Source of the DNA: Streptomyces chattanoogensis
Lineage (GTDB): Bacteria; Actinomycetota; Actinomycetes; Streptomycetales; Streptomycetaceae
Length of the DNA: 64,000 nt
Reading direction: 5' to 3'
NCBI RefSeq assembly: GCF_001294335.1
Contig: NZ_LGKG01000001.1
Span: forward strand, 248,001-312,000
The notes beneath the pieces are model-generated. The model was not told the origin of the DNA, did not search any database, and was given only the letters and a program-made list of their open reading frames with translations. Position 1 is the first letter of the stretch. Every line of letters begins with the position of its first letter. Positions 42,444-49,893 of this stretch are shown here, one piece after another. The position numbers were made by a program, and so were the translations under genes.

Positions 42444-44702
42444 GTGACACCAGCAACGCACTCGTCTCTTTTCCCGCAGGTCCCCGCGGCGTCCCAGTTT
42501 CCGGCGATGCCGGAGGGGGCCGACGCGGTGCTCGCCGGGCTCGACCCCGAGCAGCGCGAGGTCGCGACGGCCCTGCACGGTCCGGTGTGCGTGCTGGCCG
42601 GAGCCGGGACGGGAAAGACCCGTGCGATCACCCACCGGATCGCCTACGGCGTCCGGGCCGGGATCCTGCAGCCGGCCAGTGTGCTCGCCGTCACCTTCAC
42701 CGCCCGCGCGGCCGGCGAGATGCGGGGGCGGCTGCGGCAGCTGGGCGCGGGCGGCGTCCAGGCCCGGACGTTCCACTCCGCGGCCCTGCGGCAGCTGCAG
42801 TTCTTCTGGCCCAAGGCCGTGGGCGGGGAGGTCCCGCGGCTGCTCGAGCGCAAGGTCCAGTCCGTCGCCGAGGCCGCTGCCCGCTGCCGCATCCGGCTCG
42901 ACCGCAGCGAGCTGCGGGACGTCACCGCCGAGATCGAGTGGTCCAAGGTCACCCAGACCGTGCCCGCCGACTATCCGGCCGCGGTCGCCAAGGCCGGGCG
43001 CCAGGCCCCGCGCGACCCGGCCGAGATCGGGCAGATCTACGGGACGTACGAGCAGCTCAAGCGCGACCGGGGCGTCATCGACTTCGAGGATGTGCTGCTT
43101 CTCACGGTCGGAGTGCTGCAGGACCGGCAGGACATCGCCGAGCAGGTCCGGGCGCAGTACCAGCACTTCGTGGTGGACGAGTACCAGGACGTCAGCCCGC
43201 TCCAGCAGCGGCTGCTGGAGCTGTGGCTGGGGGACCGCGACAGCCTCTGCGTGGTCGGCGACGCCAGCCAGACGATCTACAGCTTCACCGGCGCCACCCC
43301 GGACCATCTGCTCGACTTCCGTACCCGCCATCCGCACGCCACGGTCGTCCGGCTCGTCCGCGACTACCGCTCCACCCCGCAGGTCGTCCACCTCGCCAAC
43401 GGCCTGCTCACCCAGGCCAGGGGCCGCGCCGCCGAACACCGCCTGGAGCTGGTCTCGCAGCGCGCGGCCGGACCGGAGCCCGCCTATGTGGAGTACGCCG
43501 ACGAGCCGGCCGAGGCGGAGGGCACGGCCCGCCGCATCCGCGACCTCATCGCCTCCGGGGTCCCGGCCGGCGAGATCGCCGTCCTCTTCCGTATCAACGC
43601 CCAGTCCGAGGTCTACGAACAGGCGCTGGCCGACGCCGGCGTGCCCTACCAGCTGCGCGGGGCCGAGCGGTTCTTCGAACGGCCCGAGGTGCGCGAGGCC
43701 GGGGTCAAGCTGCGCGGCGCCGCCCGCTTCGGCGGCAATGACGCGCTGCTCGACGACGCGGTGGGCCTGCCGTCCGAGGTGCGGGCGGTGCTCAGCGACA
43801 TGGGCTGGACGAGCGAGCCGCCCGCCGGGTCCGGGGCGGTGCGCGAGCGCTGGGAATCCCTGGCGGCGCTGGTACGGCTCGCCGAGGAGTTCGCCGCGGC
43901 GCGCCCCGGGGCCACCCTCGCCGACCTCGTCGCCGAGCTCGACGAGCGGGCCGCCGCCCAGCACGCCCCGGCCGTCGAGGGCGTGACGCTGGCCTCGCTG
44001 CACGCCGCGAAGGGCCTGGAGTGGGACGCCGTCTTCCTGGTGGGCCTCACCGAAGGCATGATGCCGATCACCTACGCCAAGACCGACGAGCAGCTGGAGG
44101 AGGAGCGCCGGCTCCTGTACGTGGGAGTGACCCGCGCCCGCCGCCATCTCGCGCTGTCGTGGTCGCTGGCCCGCTCGCCCGGCGGCCGTGCCGTGCGCCG
44201 CCCCAGCCGGTTCCTCAGCGGGCTGCGGCCCGGCTCCGGGCCGACGGCCGGGCGCCGGGCGCCCGGTGGCGCCGCAGGCGGTGTCGAGCGCGGCGGCGCG
44301 GCGCCGGGGGCCGGGGCGAGCCGGCGCAGGGACCGCCGTCCGGCCCGCTGCCGGGTCTGCAACAAGACCCTGACGGACGCCGGCGAGATGAAGCTGATGC
44401 GCTGTGAGGACTGCCCGTCGGAGATGAACGAGGAGCTCTACGAGCGGCTGCGGGACTGGCGCGCCCAACAGGCCGCCCGAACGCGGCAGCCGGCGTACTG
44501 CGTCTTCACCGACAAGACCCTGATGGCGATTTCCGAGGCGGTTCCGGGAACCGAAGCGGAGCTTGCCGGCATCTCAGGAGTGGGACGGCGAAAGCTGGAC
44601 CGCTACGGGGCAGATGTGCTGGCACTCTGCGCCGGCGAGGAACTCGTGGACGTGCCGGAGGAGGCATCCGAAGGCGCCGCGGAAAACTCGTCGGAAAAAT
44701 AG
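42444..44702 (+). CDS. uvrD2: UvrD2 DNA helicase with tetracysteine motif and HRDC domain
   Basis: The 752-residue superfamily-1 helicase has Walker A GAGTGKT near 54, DEYQD near 245, GDASQTIYSF near 272, RDYRSTPQ and LYVGVTRARR near 561. The C-terminus carries CX2C-X14-CX2C near 636-658 (CRVC...CEDC) and an HRDC domain near 680-735, the mark of actinobacterial UvrD2. In mycobacteria UvrD2 is essential and the cysteine module is needed for duplex unwinding. The GTG at 42444 is preceded by a GGCGGGG; an ATG at 42507 is an alternative. The gene lies next to wblC, as in M. tuberculosis. Confidence 0.93.
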   Translation: MTPATHSSLFPQVPAASQFPAMPEGADAVLAGLDPEQREVATALHGPVCVLAGAGTGKTRAITHRIAYGVRAGILQPASVLAVTFTARAAGEMRGRLRQLGAGGVQARTFHSAALRQLQFFWPKAVGGEVPRLLERKVQSVAEAAARCRIRLDRSELRDVTAEIEWSKVTQTVPADYPAAVAKAGRQAPRDPAEIGQIYGTYEQLKRDRGVIDFEDVLLLTVGVLQDRQDIAEQVRAQYQHFVVDEYQDVSPLQQRLLELWLGDRDSLCVVGDASQTIYSFTGATPDHLLDFRTRHPHATVVRLVRDYRSTPQVVHLANGLLTQARGRAAEHRLELVSQRAAGPEPAYVEYADEPAEAEGTARRIRDLIASGVPAGEIAVLFRINAQSEVYEQALADAGVPYQLRGAERFFERPEVREAGVKLRGAARFGGNDALLDDAVGLPSEVRAVLSDMGWTSEPPAGSGAVRERWESLAALVRLAEEFAAARPGATLADLVAELDERAAAQHAPAVEGVTLASLHAAKGLEWDAVFLVGLTEGMMPITYAKTDEQLEEERRLLYVGVTRARRHLALSWSLARSPGGRAVRRPSRFLSGLRPGSGPTAGRRAPGGAAGGVERGGAAPGAGASRRRDRRPARCRVCNKTLTDAGEMKLMRCEDCPSEMNEELYERLRDWRAQQAARTRQPAYCVFTDKTLMAISEAVPGTEAELAGISGVGRRKLDRYGADVLALCAGEELVDVPEEASEGAAENSSEK

Positions 44703-44733
44703 TTTGCGTGTGTGGAGCACAGCCCCATAGCCT
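44694..44733 (+). promoter_or_regulatory. Candidate WblC-type promoter upstream of the wblC leader
   Basis: An AT-rich run gaaaaat (44694-44700) lies four bases upstream of TTGCGT (44704-44709), and TAGCCT (44728-44733) follows after 18 bases. WhiB7-controlled promoters have an AT-rich block just upstream of the -35 box, so this fits autoregulation. It lies over the end of uvrD2. The assignment rests on sequence resemblance only. Confidence 0.5.
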
Positions 44734-44848
44734 TCACAAGCAACGGAGACAACGGAATCTTCCGAGATCCGATGGATCCGTGCTGTACTTGAACAAGCCT
44801 GGAACGGGATTTCCCGGTCCACCGAGACGCCGAGAGGAGGCGAGCCCA

Positions 44849-45175
44849 GTGATCAGCTTCATCGAGACCAACAAAATGACCGATCTCTCGGTCGTCGCCA
44901 CCTGCACCCTCGGCTCCTCGCTCCTGGGCACCGGTCTGTCCGGCTCCGGCCGCCTTTCCGGCTCCCTGGTCGCGCGCCCCGAGATTCTCCCTGTGCTGAC
45001 GCGCAGTGAGCGCACCGAGCGACCGACCGAGGCACCTGCGGCAGTAGCAGTGGCGGCTGGGGCGAATGCCTTTGCCTTCGCGGCGGCCAACGGTGCCGAA
45101 TCCCGGAAGCAGTACCAGAAGCAGCATGAAATGTGGGCCTACCGCGGCCTCGAACCCTGGAGAGATCCAGCCTGA
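44849..45175 (+). CDS. Upstream ORF / leader of wblC (108 residues)
   Basis: A 108-residue frame begins with GTG at 44849 behind a strong GAGGAGG and ends in TGA at 45173-45175. The protein starts VISFIETNKMTDLS, has an alanine-rich hydrophobic middle, and ends in a polar stretch YRGLEPWRDPA. S. coelicolor has a short hypothetical gene in the same place. The last 12 codons overlap an RNA arm that can pair with the downstream terminator, and the stop codon lies inside a small hairpin (45171-45188). That suggests translation of this ORF controls read-through into wblC. It may also be a functional small protein. Confidence 0.7.
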   Translation: MISFIETNKMTDLSVVATCTLGSSLLGTGLSGSGRLSGSLVARPEILPVLTRSERTERPTEAPAAVAVAAGANAFAFAAANGAESRKQYQKQHEMWAYRGLEPWRDPA

Positions 45176-45210
45176 TCGGCAGATCAGGTCGGCACCTTCC
45201 AGGGCCGCGG
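45142..45210 (+). promoter_or_regulatory. Antiterminator pairing in the wblC leader
   Basis: CCGCGGCC at 45142-45149, inside the upstream ORF, is the exact complement of GGCCGCGG at 45203-45210, which is the left arm of the terminator. The two pairings exclude each other. A ribosome finishing the ORF would cover the first copy and allow the terminator; a ribosome stalled earlier would free it to block termination. Confidence 0.6.
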
Positions 45211-45240
45211 AACCCACACCGGGATCCGCGGCCCTTTTGT
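45202..45240 (+). terminator. Rho-independent terminator (attenuator) before wblC
   Basis: Arms 45202-45211 and 45225-45234 are exact ten-base complements, extended by three inner base pairs, and are followed by TTTTGTTT-like sequence at 45235-45242. A U tract is rare in this genome and makes this a strong terminator. It lies 27 bases after the upstream ORF and 51 bases before wblC. Confidence 0.85.
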
Positions 45241-45292
45241 TTGCCCCACACGCCTGCCACCAGCGGGCCACCACAGACGAGGAACACACACC

Positions 45293-45646
45293 GTGCAACT
45301 CCAGACGCACACCCCGTCCGTAGCCACCGACCTGATCCCTCCGCCCGACCCCCAGGAGAACTCCTTGCTGCCCCTCACCGAGCTCGACGACGAGATCGAC
45401 CGCCTCGGCGCCGCTGTTCCGTGCCGCACCTACGACCCCGAGGTCTTCTTCGCCGAGTCCCCGGCCGACGTCGAGTACGCCAAGACCCTGTGCCAGAGCT
45501 GTCCGGTCCGTGAGGCCTGCCTCGCCGGCGCCAAGGACCGCCGCGAGCCGTGGGGCGTCTGGGGCGGCGAGCTCTTCGTCCAGGGCGTTGTCGTGCCCCG
45601 GAAGCGTCCGCGTGGCCGTCCGCGCAAGAACCCGGTCGCGGCATGA
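45293..45646 (+). CDS. wblC: WblC (WhiB7-type) iron-sulphur transcription factor
   Basis: The 117-residue protein is the WhiB7/WblC master regulator of intrinsic antibiotic resistance. It has the four cluster cysteines C44, C67, C70 and C76, the GVWGG turn at 88-92, and a C-terminal AT-hook RPRGRPRK at 105-112 that separates WhiB7 from other Wbl proteins. WhiB7-type proteins bind sigma-A with their [4Fe-4S] cluster and switch on resistance genes when translation is blocked. GTG 45293 has AGGAA eight bases upstream. The long leader with an upstream ORF and a terminator suggests attenuation control. S. coelicolor orthologue: SCO5190. Confidence 0.95.
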   Translation: MQLQTHTPSVATDLIPPPDPQENSLLPLTELDDEIDRLGAAVPCRTYDPEVFFAESPADVEYAKTLCQSCPVREACLAGAKDRREPWGVWGGELFVQGVVVPRKRPRGRPRKNPVAA

Positions 45647-45711
45647 ACACCACCGGCACAGGAACGATCGACCGTCCCGTCACACGGGATCCCAAGAAGC
45701 AGGACCCCACG

Positions 45712-45960
45712 ATGAACCCCACCTTCACCCACACACCCGTCCCCGTGAACGCCGACGCGATCGAGTCGCGTCAGAACAGGAACCACGCCATGCAACTCAT
45801 CCCAGAAGCCCTGGCACGTGCGCATATGCATGAACGCCTGCGGGAGGCCGAGTCCGAACGCAGGGCGCATCGGCTCGCCGCCGCGCGGCGTATGCAGCGG
45901 CGTGCCGAGCGCGCGTCGCTGCGTGCCCGCCGGGCGCTGGCCATGGCCGTGATGCAGTAA
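45712..45960 (+). CDS. Small basic helical protein downstream of wblC
   Basis: The 82-residue protein ends in a strongly basic helix (LAAARRMQRRAERASLRARRALAMAVM). I see no enzymatic motif; a nucleic-acid or ribosome contact is possible. Three in-frame ATGs are candidates: 45643 (overlapping the wblC stop as ATGA), 45712 (AGGA at eight bases) and 45790 (AGGAA at seven bases, 56 residues, the most conserved-looking part). I give the middle start. The position directly after wblC suggests co-transcription. Confidence 0.6.
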   Translation: MNPTFTHTPVPVNADAIESRQNRNHAMQLIPEALARAHMHERLREAESERRAHRLAAARRMQRRAERASLRARRALAMAVMQ

Positions 45961-45980
45961 CGGTCGTGATGCAGTAACGG
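45948..45980 (+). repeat. 16-base direct repeat over a stop codon
   Basis: CGTGATGCAGTAACGG occurs at 45948-45963 and again at 45965-45980, with one base between. The first copy contains the stop of the small basic gene, so the stop region has been duplicated. Confidence 0.9.
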
Positions 45981-45994
45981 GGGTCTGCATCCTT

Positions 45995-46030
45995 CGCACG
46001 GGGTCCGTCCGACAGGGCGGGCCCCGTGCG
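45995..46030 (+). terminator. Terminator of the wblC unit
   Basis: Arms 45995-46007 and 46018-46030 form a 13-bp stem with one wobble pair and a 10-base loop, directly after the small basic gene. Confidence 0.75.
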
Positions 46031-46072
46031 GCGTTGTGTCCCGGTTGATGCCGCTCGCGGGGATATCGTCGG

Positions 46073-46273
46073 ATGGTGGAACAGAAGACGCATGAACGGG
46101 CGGAGTTGACCGGCGACCACACCGTGTGCGCCGGCTGCGGCGCGGTCGCCGAGGGCACACCGCCGACCTGGACCTGCTCCGTCGAGAACGGCGAGCGCCG
46201 ATACTTCTGCGAGGCCTGCGCGCGGGAGAACATCCGGGCCATCGAGGGCCGCCTGGACTCCAGCTGGTGGTGA
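46073..46273 (+). CDS. Small zinc-ribbon protein, hypothetical
   Basis: The 66-residue protein has CAGCG at residues 19-23 and a CEAC pair near 46-49, so it should be a four-cysteine zinc ribbon. It ends SSWW. The sequence looks conserved in streptomycetes, where it lies near wblC; function unknown. ATG 46073 is preceded by a weak site (atcgtcgg). A second start, GTG 46076, is possible. It is convergent with the UbiB-like kinase gene. Confidence 0.75.
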   Translation: MVEQKTHERAELTGDHTVCAGCGAVAEGTPPTWTCSVENGERRYFCEACARENIRAIEGRLDSSWW

Positions 46274-46287
46274 GTGCGGGCGGCCGG

Positions 46288-46316
46288 AGCGGGCGGTGAC
46301 CGGCGCGCCGCCCGCT
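46288..46316. terminator. Hairpin between convergent genes
   Basis: Nine-base arms 46288-46296 and 46308-46316 pair around an 11-base loop, between the zinc-ribbon gene (+) and the UbiB-like gene (-). Confidence 0.65.
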
Positions 46317-46333
46317 GCTGTGGCCCGGCGCGC

Positions 46334-47791
46334 TCAGGCCCGGCTATCCCCGGCGGTCTCCGCGATGGTCTCCGCGTCGAGACCCCCGTCGAGATTCCCG
46401 TCGAGGTCCGCCTCGATGTCCGCGCCGGGGTCCGCTTCCTCCGCCGTGGCCTCCTCCGCCACGAACCCGGGCAGCCAGGCCTCCAGCTCGTCCCGCAGCC
46501 GGACCGTCGCCCCCAGCTGGCACAGCACCCCGATCGTGCTCAAGGTCACACGGTGGATCAGCAGATACGCCGGCGGCAGATTGAGCCGCTTGCCCAACTG
46601 ATAGGCGGGGGAGCGGGGATCGCCGACCCGGGTCGCCTGACGGCGCATCCAGTCGCGGGTGAAGGTGAACTCCTCCGCCTGCGCCGGTTCGATGATCGGC
46701 AGCAGATAGTCCAGGACCGCGTCCGGGTCCAGCTCGATGGTCTCCTTGACGAAGCCCTCCTCGCACAGCAGCTGATAGACCGCGTCCGCCTCGCCGTCCA
46801 GCGTCATCCGCAGCGAGGTGCCGATGGTCGGCGGCAGGCCCTCGGGCAGCCGGTCCACGGTGCCGAAGTCCAGCACCCCCAGCCGCCACTGTCCGGCGGG
46901 CCCGTCCGGGTCGTCCCCGGGCAGCAGCCGGAAGTTGCCCGGGTGCGGGTCGGCGTGCAGCAGGCCCGTGCGGGCCGGGCCGGAGAACAGGAACCGGGCC
47001 AGGAGCTGACCGGCCCGGTCCCGCTGCTCCTCGGTGCCGTCCTTGATCACCTCCGACAGCGGTACGCCCTCCATCCACTCCGTCACCAGCACCTGGTCGC
47101 TCTGATGGACGACGGCCGGCACGACCACGTCCGGGTCCTCGGCGAACTCCTCGGCATGCGCCCGCTGGGCCTCGGCCTCCAGGGCGTAGTCCAGCTCCTC
47201 GGAGACCCGGTCGCGCAGCTCGGTGATCAGCGGTTTGATGTCCATGCCCGGGATCAGCGGCCCCAACAGCCGCGCGAACCGGCTGAGCTGGGCGAGATCC
47301 GACAGCAGTGCCTGACCGGCCCCCGGGTACTGCACCTTGACGGCCACCTCGCGGCCGTCGTGCCATACGGCCCGGTGCACCTGCCCGATGGACGCGGCGG
47401 CGGCCGGCTTGTCCTCGAACTCCTCGAACAGCGTCCGCCAGTCGTCACCGAGCCGCTCGGCGAGCACCGAGTGCACCGTGCTGGTGGGCATCGGCGGCGC
47501 CGCTTCCTGCAGCTTTGTCAGCGCGGCACGGTACGGCCCGGCGATCTCCTCGGGCAGCGCGGATTCGAACACGGACAGCGCCTGCCCGAACTTCATCGCA
47601 CCGCCCTTCAGCTCGCCGAGCACCTTGAAGAGCTGCTCCGCGGTGCGCTGTTGCAGCTCACGGCCGACGAGCTCGGCCGATCGGCCCCCTATCCGCTTGC
47701 CCAGGCCCCAGGTGGCACGGCCGGCGAACCCCAGTGGCAGCGCGGCCAGCTTGGCGGTGCGGGTGACCGCCTTGCGGGGAAGATCAGACAT
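46334..47791 (-). CDS. ABC1/UbiB-family atypical kinase
   Basis: The 485-residue protein belongs to the AarF/ABC1/UbiB family. The family's KxGQ motif is present (MKFGQ near 65), as are the alanine-rich nucleotide loop AAASIGQVH near 132, VKVQYPG near 150, the catalytic DPHPGN near 292 and DFG near 315. Related proteins have ATPase activity needed for quinone lipid synthesis in other bacteria; actinobacterial members (Rv3197 type) have also been linked to macrolide resistance. It lies 42 bases downstream of the ThiF-like gene. The C-terminal 45 residues are acidic. ATG 47791 follows a GGAGGGG. Confidence 0.88.
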   Translation of the reverse strand: MSDLPRKAVTRTAKLAALPLGFAGRATWGLGKRIGGRSAELVGRELQQRTAEQLFKVLGELKGGAMKFGQALSVFESALPEEIAGPYRAALTKLQEAAPPMPTSTVHSVLAERLGDDWRTLFEEFEDKPAAAASIGQVHRAVWHDGREVAVKVQYPGAGQALLSDLAQLSRFARLLGPLIPGMDIKPLITELRDRVSEELDYALEAEAQRAHAEEFAEDPDVVVPAVVHQSDQVLVTEWMEGVPLSEVIKDGTEEQRDRAGQLLARFLFSGPARTGLLHADPHPGNFRLLPGDDPDGPAGQWRLGVLDFGTVDRLPEGLPPTIGTSLRMTLDGEADAVYQLLCEEGFVKETIELDPDAVLDYLLPIIEPAQAEEFTFTRDWMRRQATRVGDPRSPAYQLGKRLNLPPAYLLIHRVTLSTIGVLCQLGATVRLRDELEAWLPGFVAEEATAEEADPGADIEADLDGNLDGGLDAETIAETAGDSRA

Positions 47792-47833
47792 GCGCCCCTC
47801 CAACTCACACTGTCCCCTACCGGGGTTACTCCG

Positions 47834-48970
47834 TCATTGTGGCGTCTCGTATTCGAAAATCCGAGGCGCCCGCTCCATCGATGAGGCGGAGGCACCGCAG
47901 CCGCATTCGGGATGCGGCGCGATCACCGCTGTGCGCACGCTCGCACACGGCAGGGCGAGCTCCATCCGCGCCCCTGTGCAGGGCGGGAGTTCACCGTCGA
48001 GGAACGTCAGTGCCTGTACGGCGGCGAGCCCGGCCACCGTCGCCGCCAGCGCGGTGTCGCAGGCCGGCACCGCCCGGGACGCGCGCCCGGACCGCCACTG
48101 GGCGAGCAGCCGCGGCCAGGCCGGCTCCGCATCCGTACGCCGTAACTCATCGCAGCGCGCGCACGCCGAAGCGCCCGGGACCACCAGCGGACCCACCACA
48201 CCCGTGCCCTCGATCACCCCGGCGTAAAGATGCGGGATGCCGGCCGTGACCAGCGGCGCGGAGCGAACCGGGTCGGGGGCGTATGCGCCGAGGCCGTCGC
48301 GCGGGGCGAGCACCACCAGGGACAGTCCGGCCTCGCCGGAACCGCTCCCCGCGCCCCGCGGACGTGGGGCGCGGCTCCAGGGCGAGGACTGCCGCACCAG
48401 CTGCCGCGCGGAGACATCGCGCCGCTCACCGATCCGCTCGGCAGACAGCCCGCCCGGTGTGACGTCCCACGCCGCGACAACGCCGCCGTCCAGCACCTCC
48501 ACCCCGCCGATCCCCGCGGCCGACAGCTGCGCCGCGACCGCGGCCCCCACCCGGCCCGCCCCGCACACCCGCACCCGGACCGCCCGGCGTGCCCCCATCC
48601 GCCCCAGGGCGCCCGCGGCTTCGGGATGCCGTACCGACAGCGACGCCAGATCCGCCCGCAGCCGGTCGAACCCCGGGCCGTCCGCCCGCACGGCATCGGC
48701 CGCCGGGCCCCCCGCCGCCGGGGTCTCCAGCAGCCCGGCCGCGCCGAGGCGTGCGACCACACCCCGCGCGTGCGCGGGCCCGAGCCTGAGCGCCCCGGCC
48801 GCCCTGACCAGCTGCCGTATGCTCCGCGTGCCGTCGATCAGGTCCAGAAAGCAGCCGGTCGCGGGGCCGACCGGGCCCACCACCTTCGCATGGGCCGGCG
48901 CCACACCGATCCGTACCGTTTCCCTGTCCCGCCAGCCGCGCCGCAGCGCGGGCTTGAGCATCGGATGCAC
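47834..48970 (-). CDS. Orphan ThiF-like protein with RiPP-type leader-binding N-terminus
   Basis: The 378-residue protein resembles the F/ThiF-like 'Ocin' proteins of azole-RiPP (TOMM) systems. The N-terminal 85 residues (MLKPALRRGWRDRETV...LDLIDGTRS) look like the peptide-binding part, and residues 130-330 are a Rossmann E1-like domain (VCGAGRVG near 135). A zinc pair in ACARC near 272 and a CGC tail near 364 are visible. The adenylation Arg/Asp residues of active E1 enzymes are not obvious. No precursor peptide or YcaO protein is near. The family is conserved beside the UbiB-like gene in actinobacteria (Rv3196 type). Confidence 0.7.
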   Translation of the reverse strand: MHPMLKPALRRGWRDRETVRIGVAPAHAKVVGPVGPATGCFLDLIDGTRSIRQLVRAAGALRLGPAHARGVVARLGAAGLLETPAAGGPAADAVRADGPGFDRLRADLASLSVRHPEAAGALGRMGARRAVRVRVCGAGRVGAAVAAQLSAAGIGGVEVLDGGVVAAWDVTPGGLSAERIGERRDVSARQLVRQSSPWSRAPRPRGAGSGSGEAGLSLVVLAPRDGLGAYAPDPVRSAPLVTAGIPHLYAGVIEGTGVVGPLVVPGASACARCDELRRTDAEPAWPRLLAQWRSGRASRAVPACDTALAATVAGLAAVQALTFLDGELPPCTGARMELALPCASVRTAVIAPHPECGCGASASSMERAPRIFEYETPQ

Positions 48971-49158
48971 GATCCGCCCCCGTCGTCCGTCGTCCTGCCC
49001 TCAGCATGCCGTGGATGCGGAACCGGCGGGGAGTTATCCACAGGCCGCGGACAGGGTGCGGTGTTGGTCATACCGGTCGTGCACGCCATGGGGTGTTTCG
49101 GTGGCGAACCGTCCGGCGGGCGGGACTTCGCGCAGTGCCAGCGGGTAACGTCGGGCGC

Positions 49159-49785
49159 GTGCCCGCCGACCCCTCCCCACGCGGCTCCGGAGAGACCCCC
49201 CTGCGCCGCGCCGCAGACACCTCGCGAAGGGCTGCCCCGAGCCCGGAGGCCCGACGGCCGGCGACCAGCGCGGTCGAGGTGCGCCGCAGCTCACGGCGGC
49301 GCAGAACGGTCTCCGCGTACCGCGAGGGCGACCGTACGGTGGTCCTGATCCCGGCCCGTATGTCCGAGGCCGAGGAACGGCGCTGGGTCGTCGTCATGCT
49401 GGACAAGCTGGCCGCTCAGGAAAGCAAACGGATCCTGGGCGACGGCGAGCTCGCCGACCGGGCCGAGCGGCTGTCCGGGCAGTTCCTCGAGGGCCGGGCC
49501 CGGCCCGCGTCGGTGCGCTGGGTGACCAACCAGAACACCCGCTGGGGCTCGTGCACCCCGGCCGAGGGCAGCATCCGTCTGTCGCACCGGCTGCAGGGCA
49601 TGCCGGAGTACGTCATCGACTACGTCCTGCTGCACGAGCTCGCGCATCTCCTCGTCCCCGGCCACGGCCCGCGGTTCTGGGAGCTGTTGGAGTCCTATCC
49701 GCGTACGGAACGGGCCCGTGGCTATCTCGAAGGCGTGGTCGCGGCCGACAGGTTGCCGCATTTGCCCGCCGCTCGCCGTGAATGA
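49159..49785 (+). CDS. YgjP/M48-like zinc metallopeptidase
   Basis: The 208-residue protein has the UPF (YgjP-like) metallopeptidase core: RWGSCT near 136 and LLHELAHLLVPGHGPRFW near 165-182, giving the HExxH zinc site and the downstream histidine ligand. The first 60 residues are Arg/Ala-rich and probably disordered. No signal peptide is seen, so it should be cytoplasmic. The GTG start at 49159 is without a clear ribosome site, and a start further downstream is possible. It is divergent from the ThiF-like gene. Confidence 0.8.
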   Translation: MPADPSPRGSGETPLRRAADTSRRAAPSPEARRPATSAVEVRRSSRRRRTVSAYREGDRTVVLIPARMSEAEERRWVVVMLDKLAAQESKRILGDGELADRAERLSGQFLEGRARPASVRWVTNQNTRWGSCTPAEGSIRLSHRLQGMPEYVIDYVLLHELAHLLVPGHGPRFWELLESYPRTERARGYLEGVVAADRLPHLPAARRE

Positions 49786-49824
49786 CCCGCGCCCGGTGAG
49801 CCGGCCGGTGCCCCGGCATCGCCC

Positions 49825-49848
49825 GCTGTCGGTGACAGCGGTTAGCCT
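49825..49848 (+). promoter_or_regulatory. Inverted repeat and -10 box before the TerD-AIM24 operon
   Basis: GCTGTC-ggt-GACAGC (49825-49839) is a perfect inverted repeat, and TAGCCT at 49843-49848 is a plausible -10 box 46 bases before the first gene. The repeat occupies the expected spacer and -35 area, so it could bind a regulator. No good -35 was seen. Confidence 0.4.
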
Positions 49849-49893
49849 GGCGCGAGACGAACTCACAGCGGGAGCGGGGGACGGTCGTAACGT

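Noticed and set aside
47834..48970. A full azole-RiPP gene cluster
   Set aside because: Only the ThiF-like protein is present; I saw no YcaO, dehydrogenase or precursor peptide within several kilobases.
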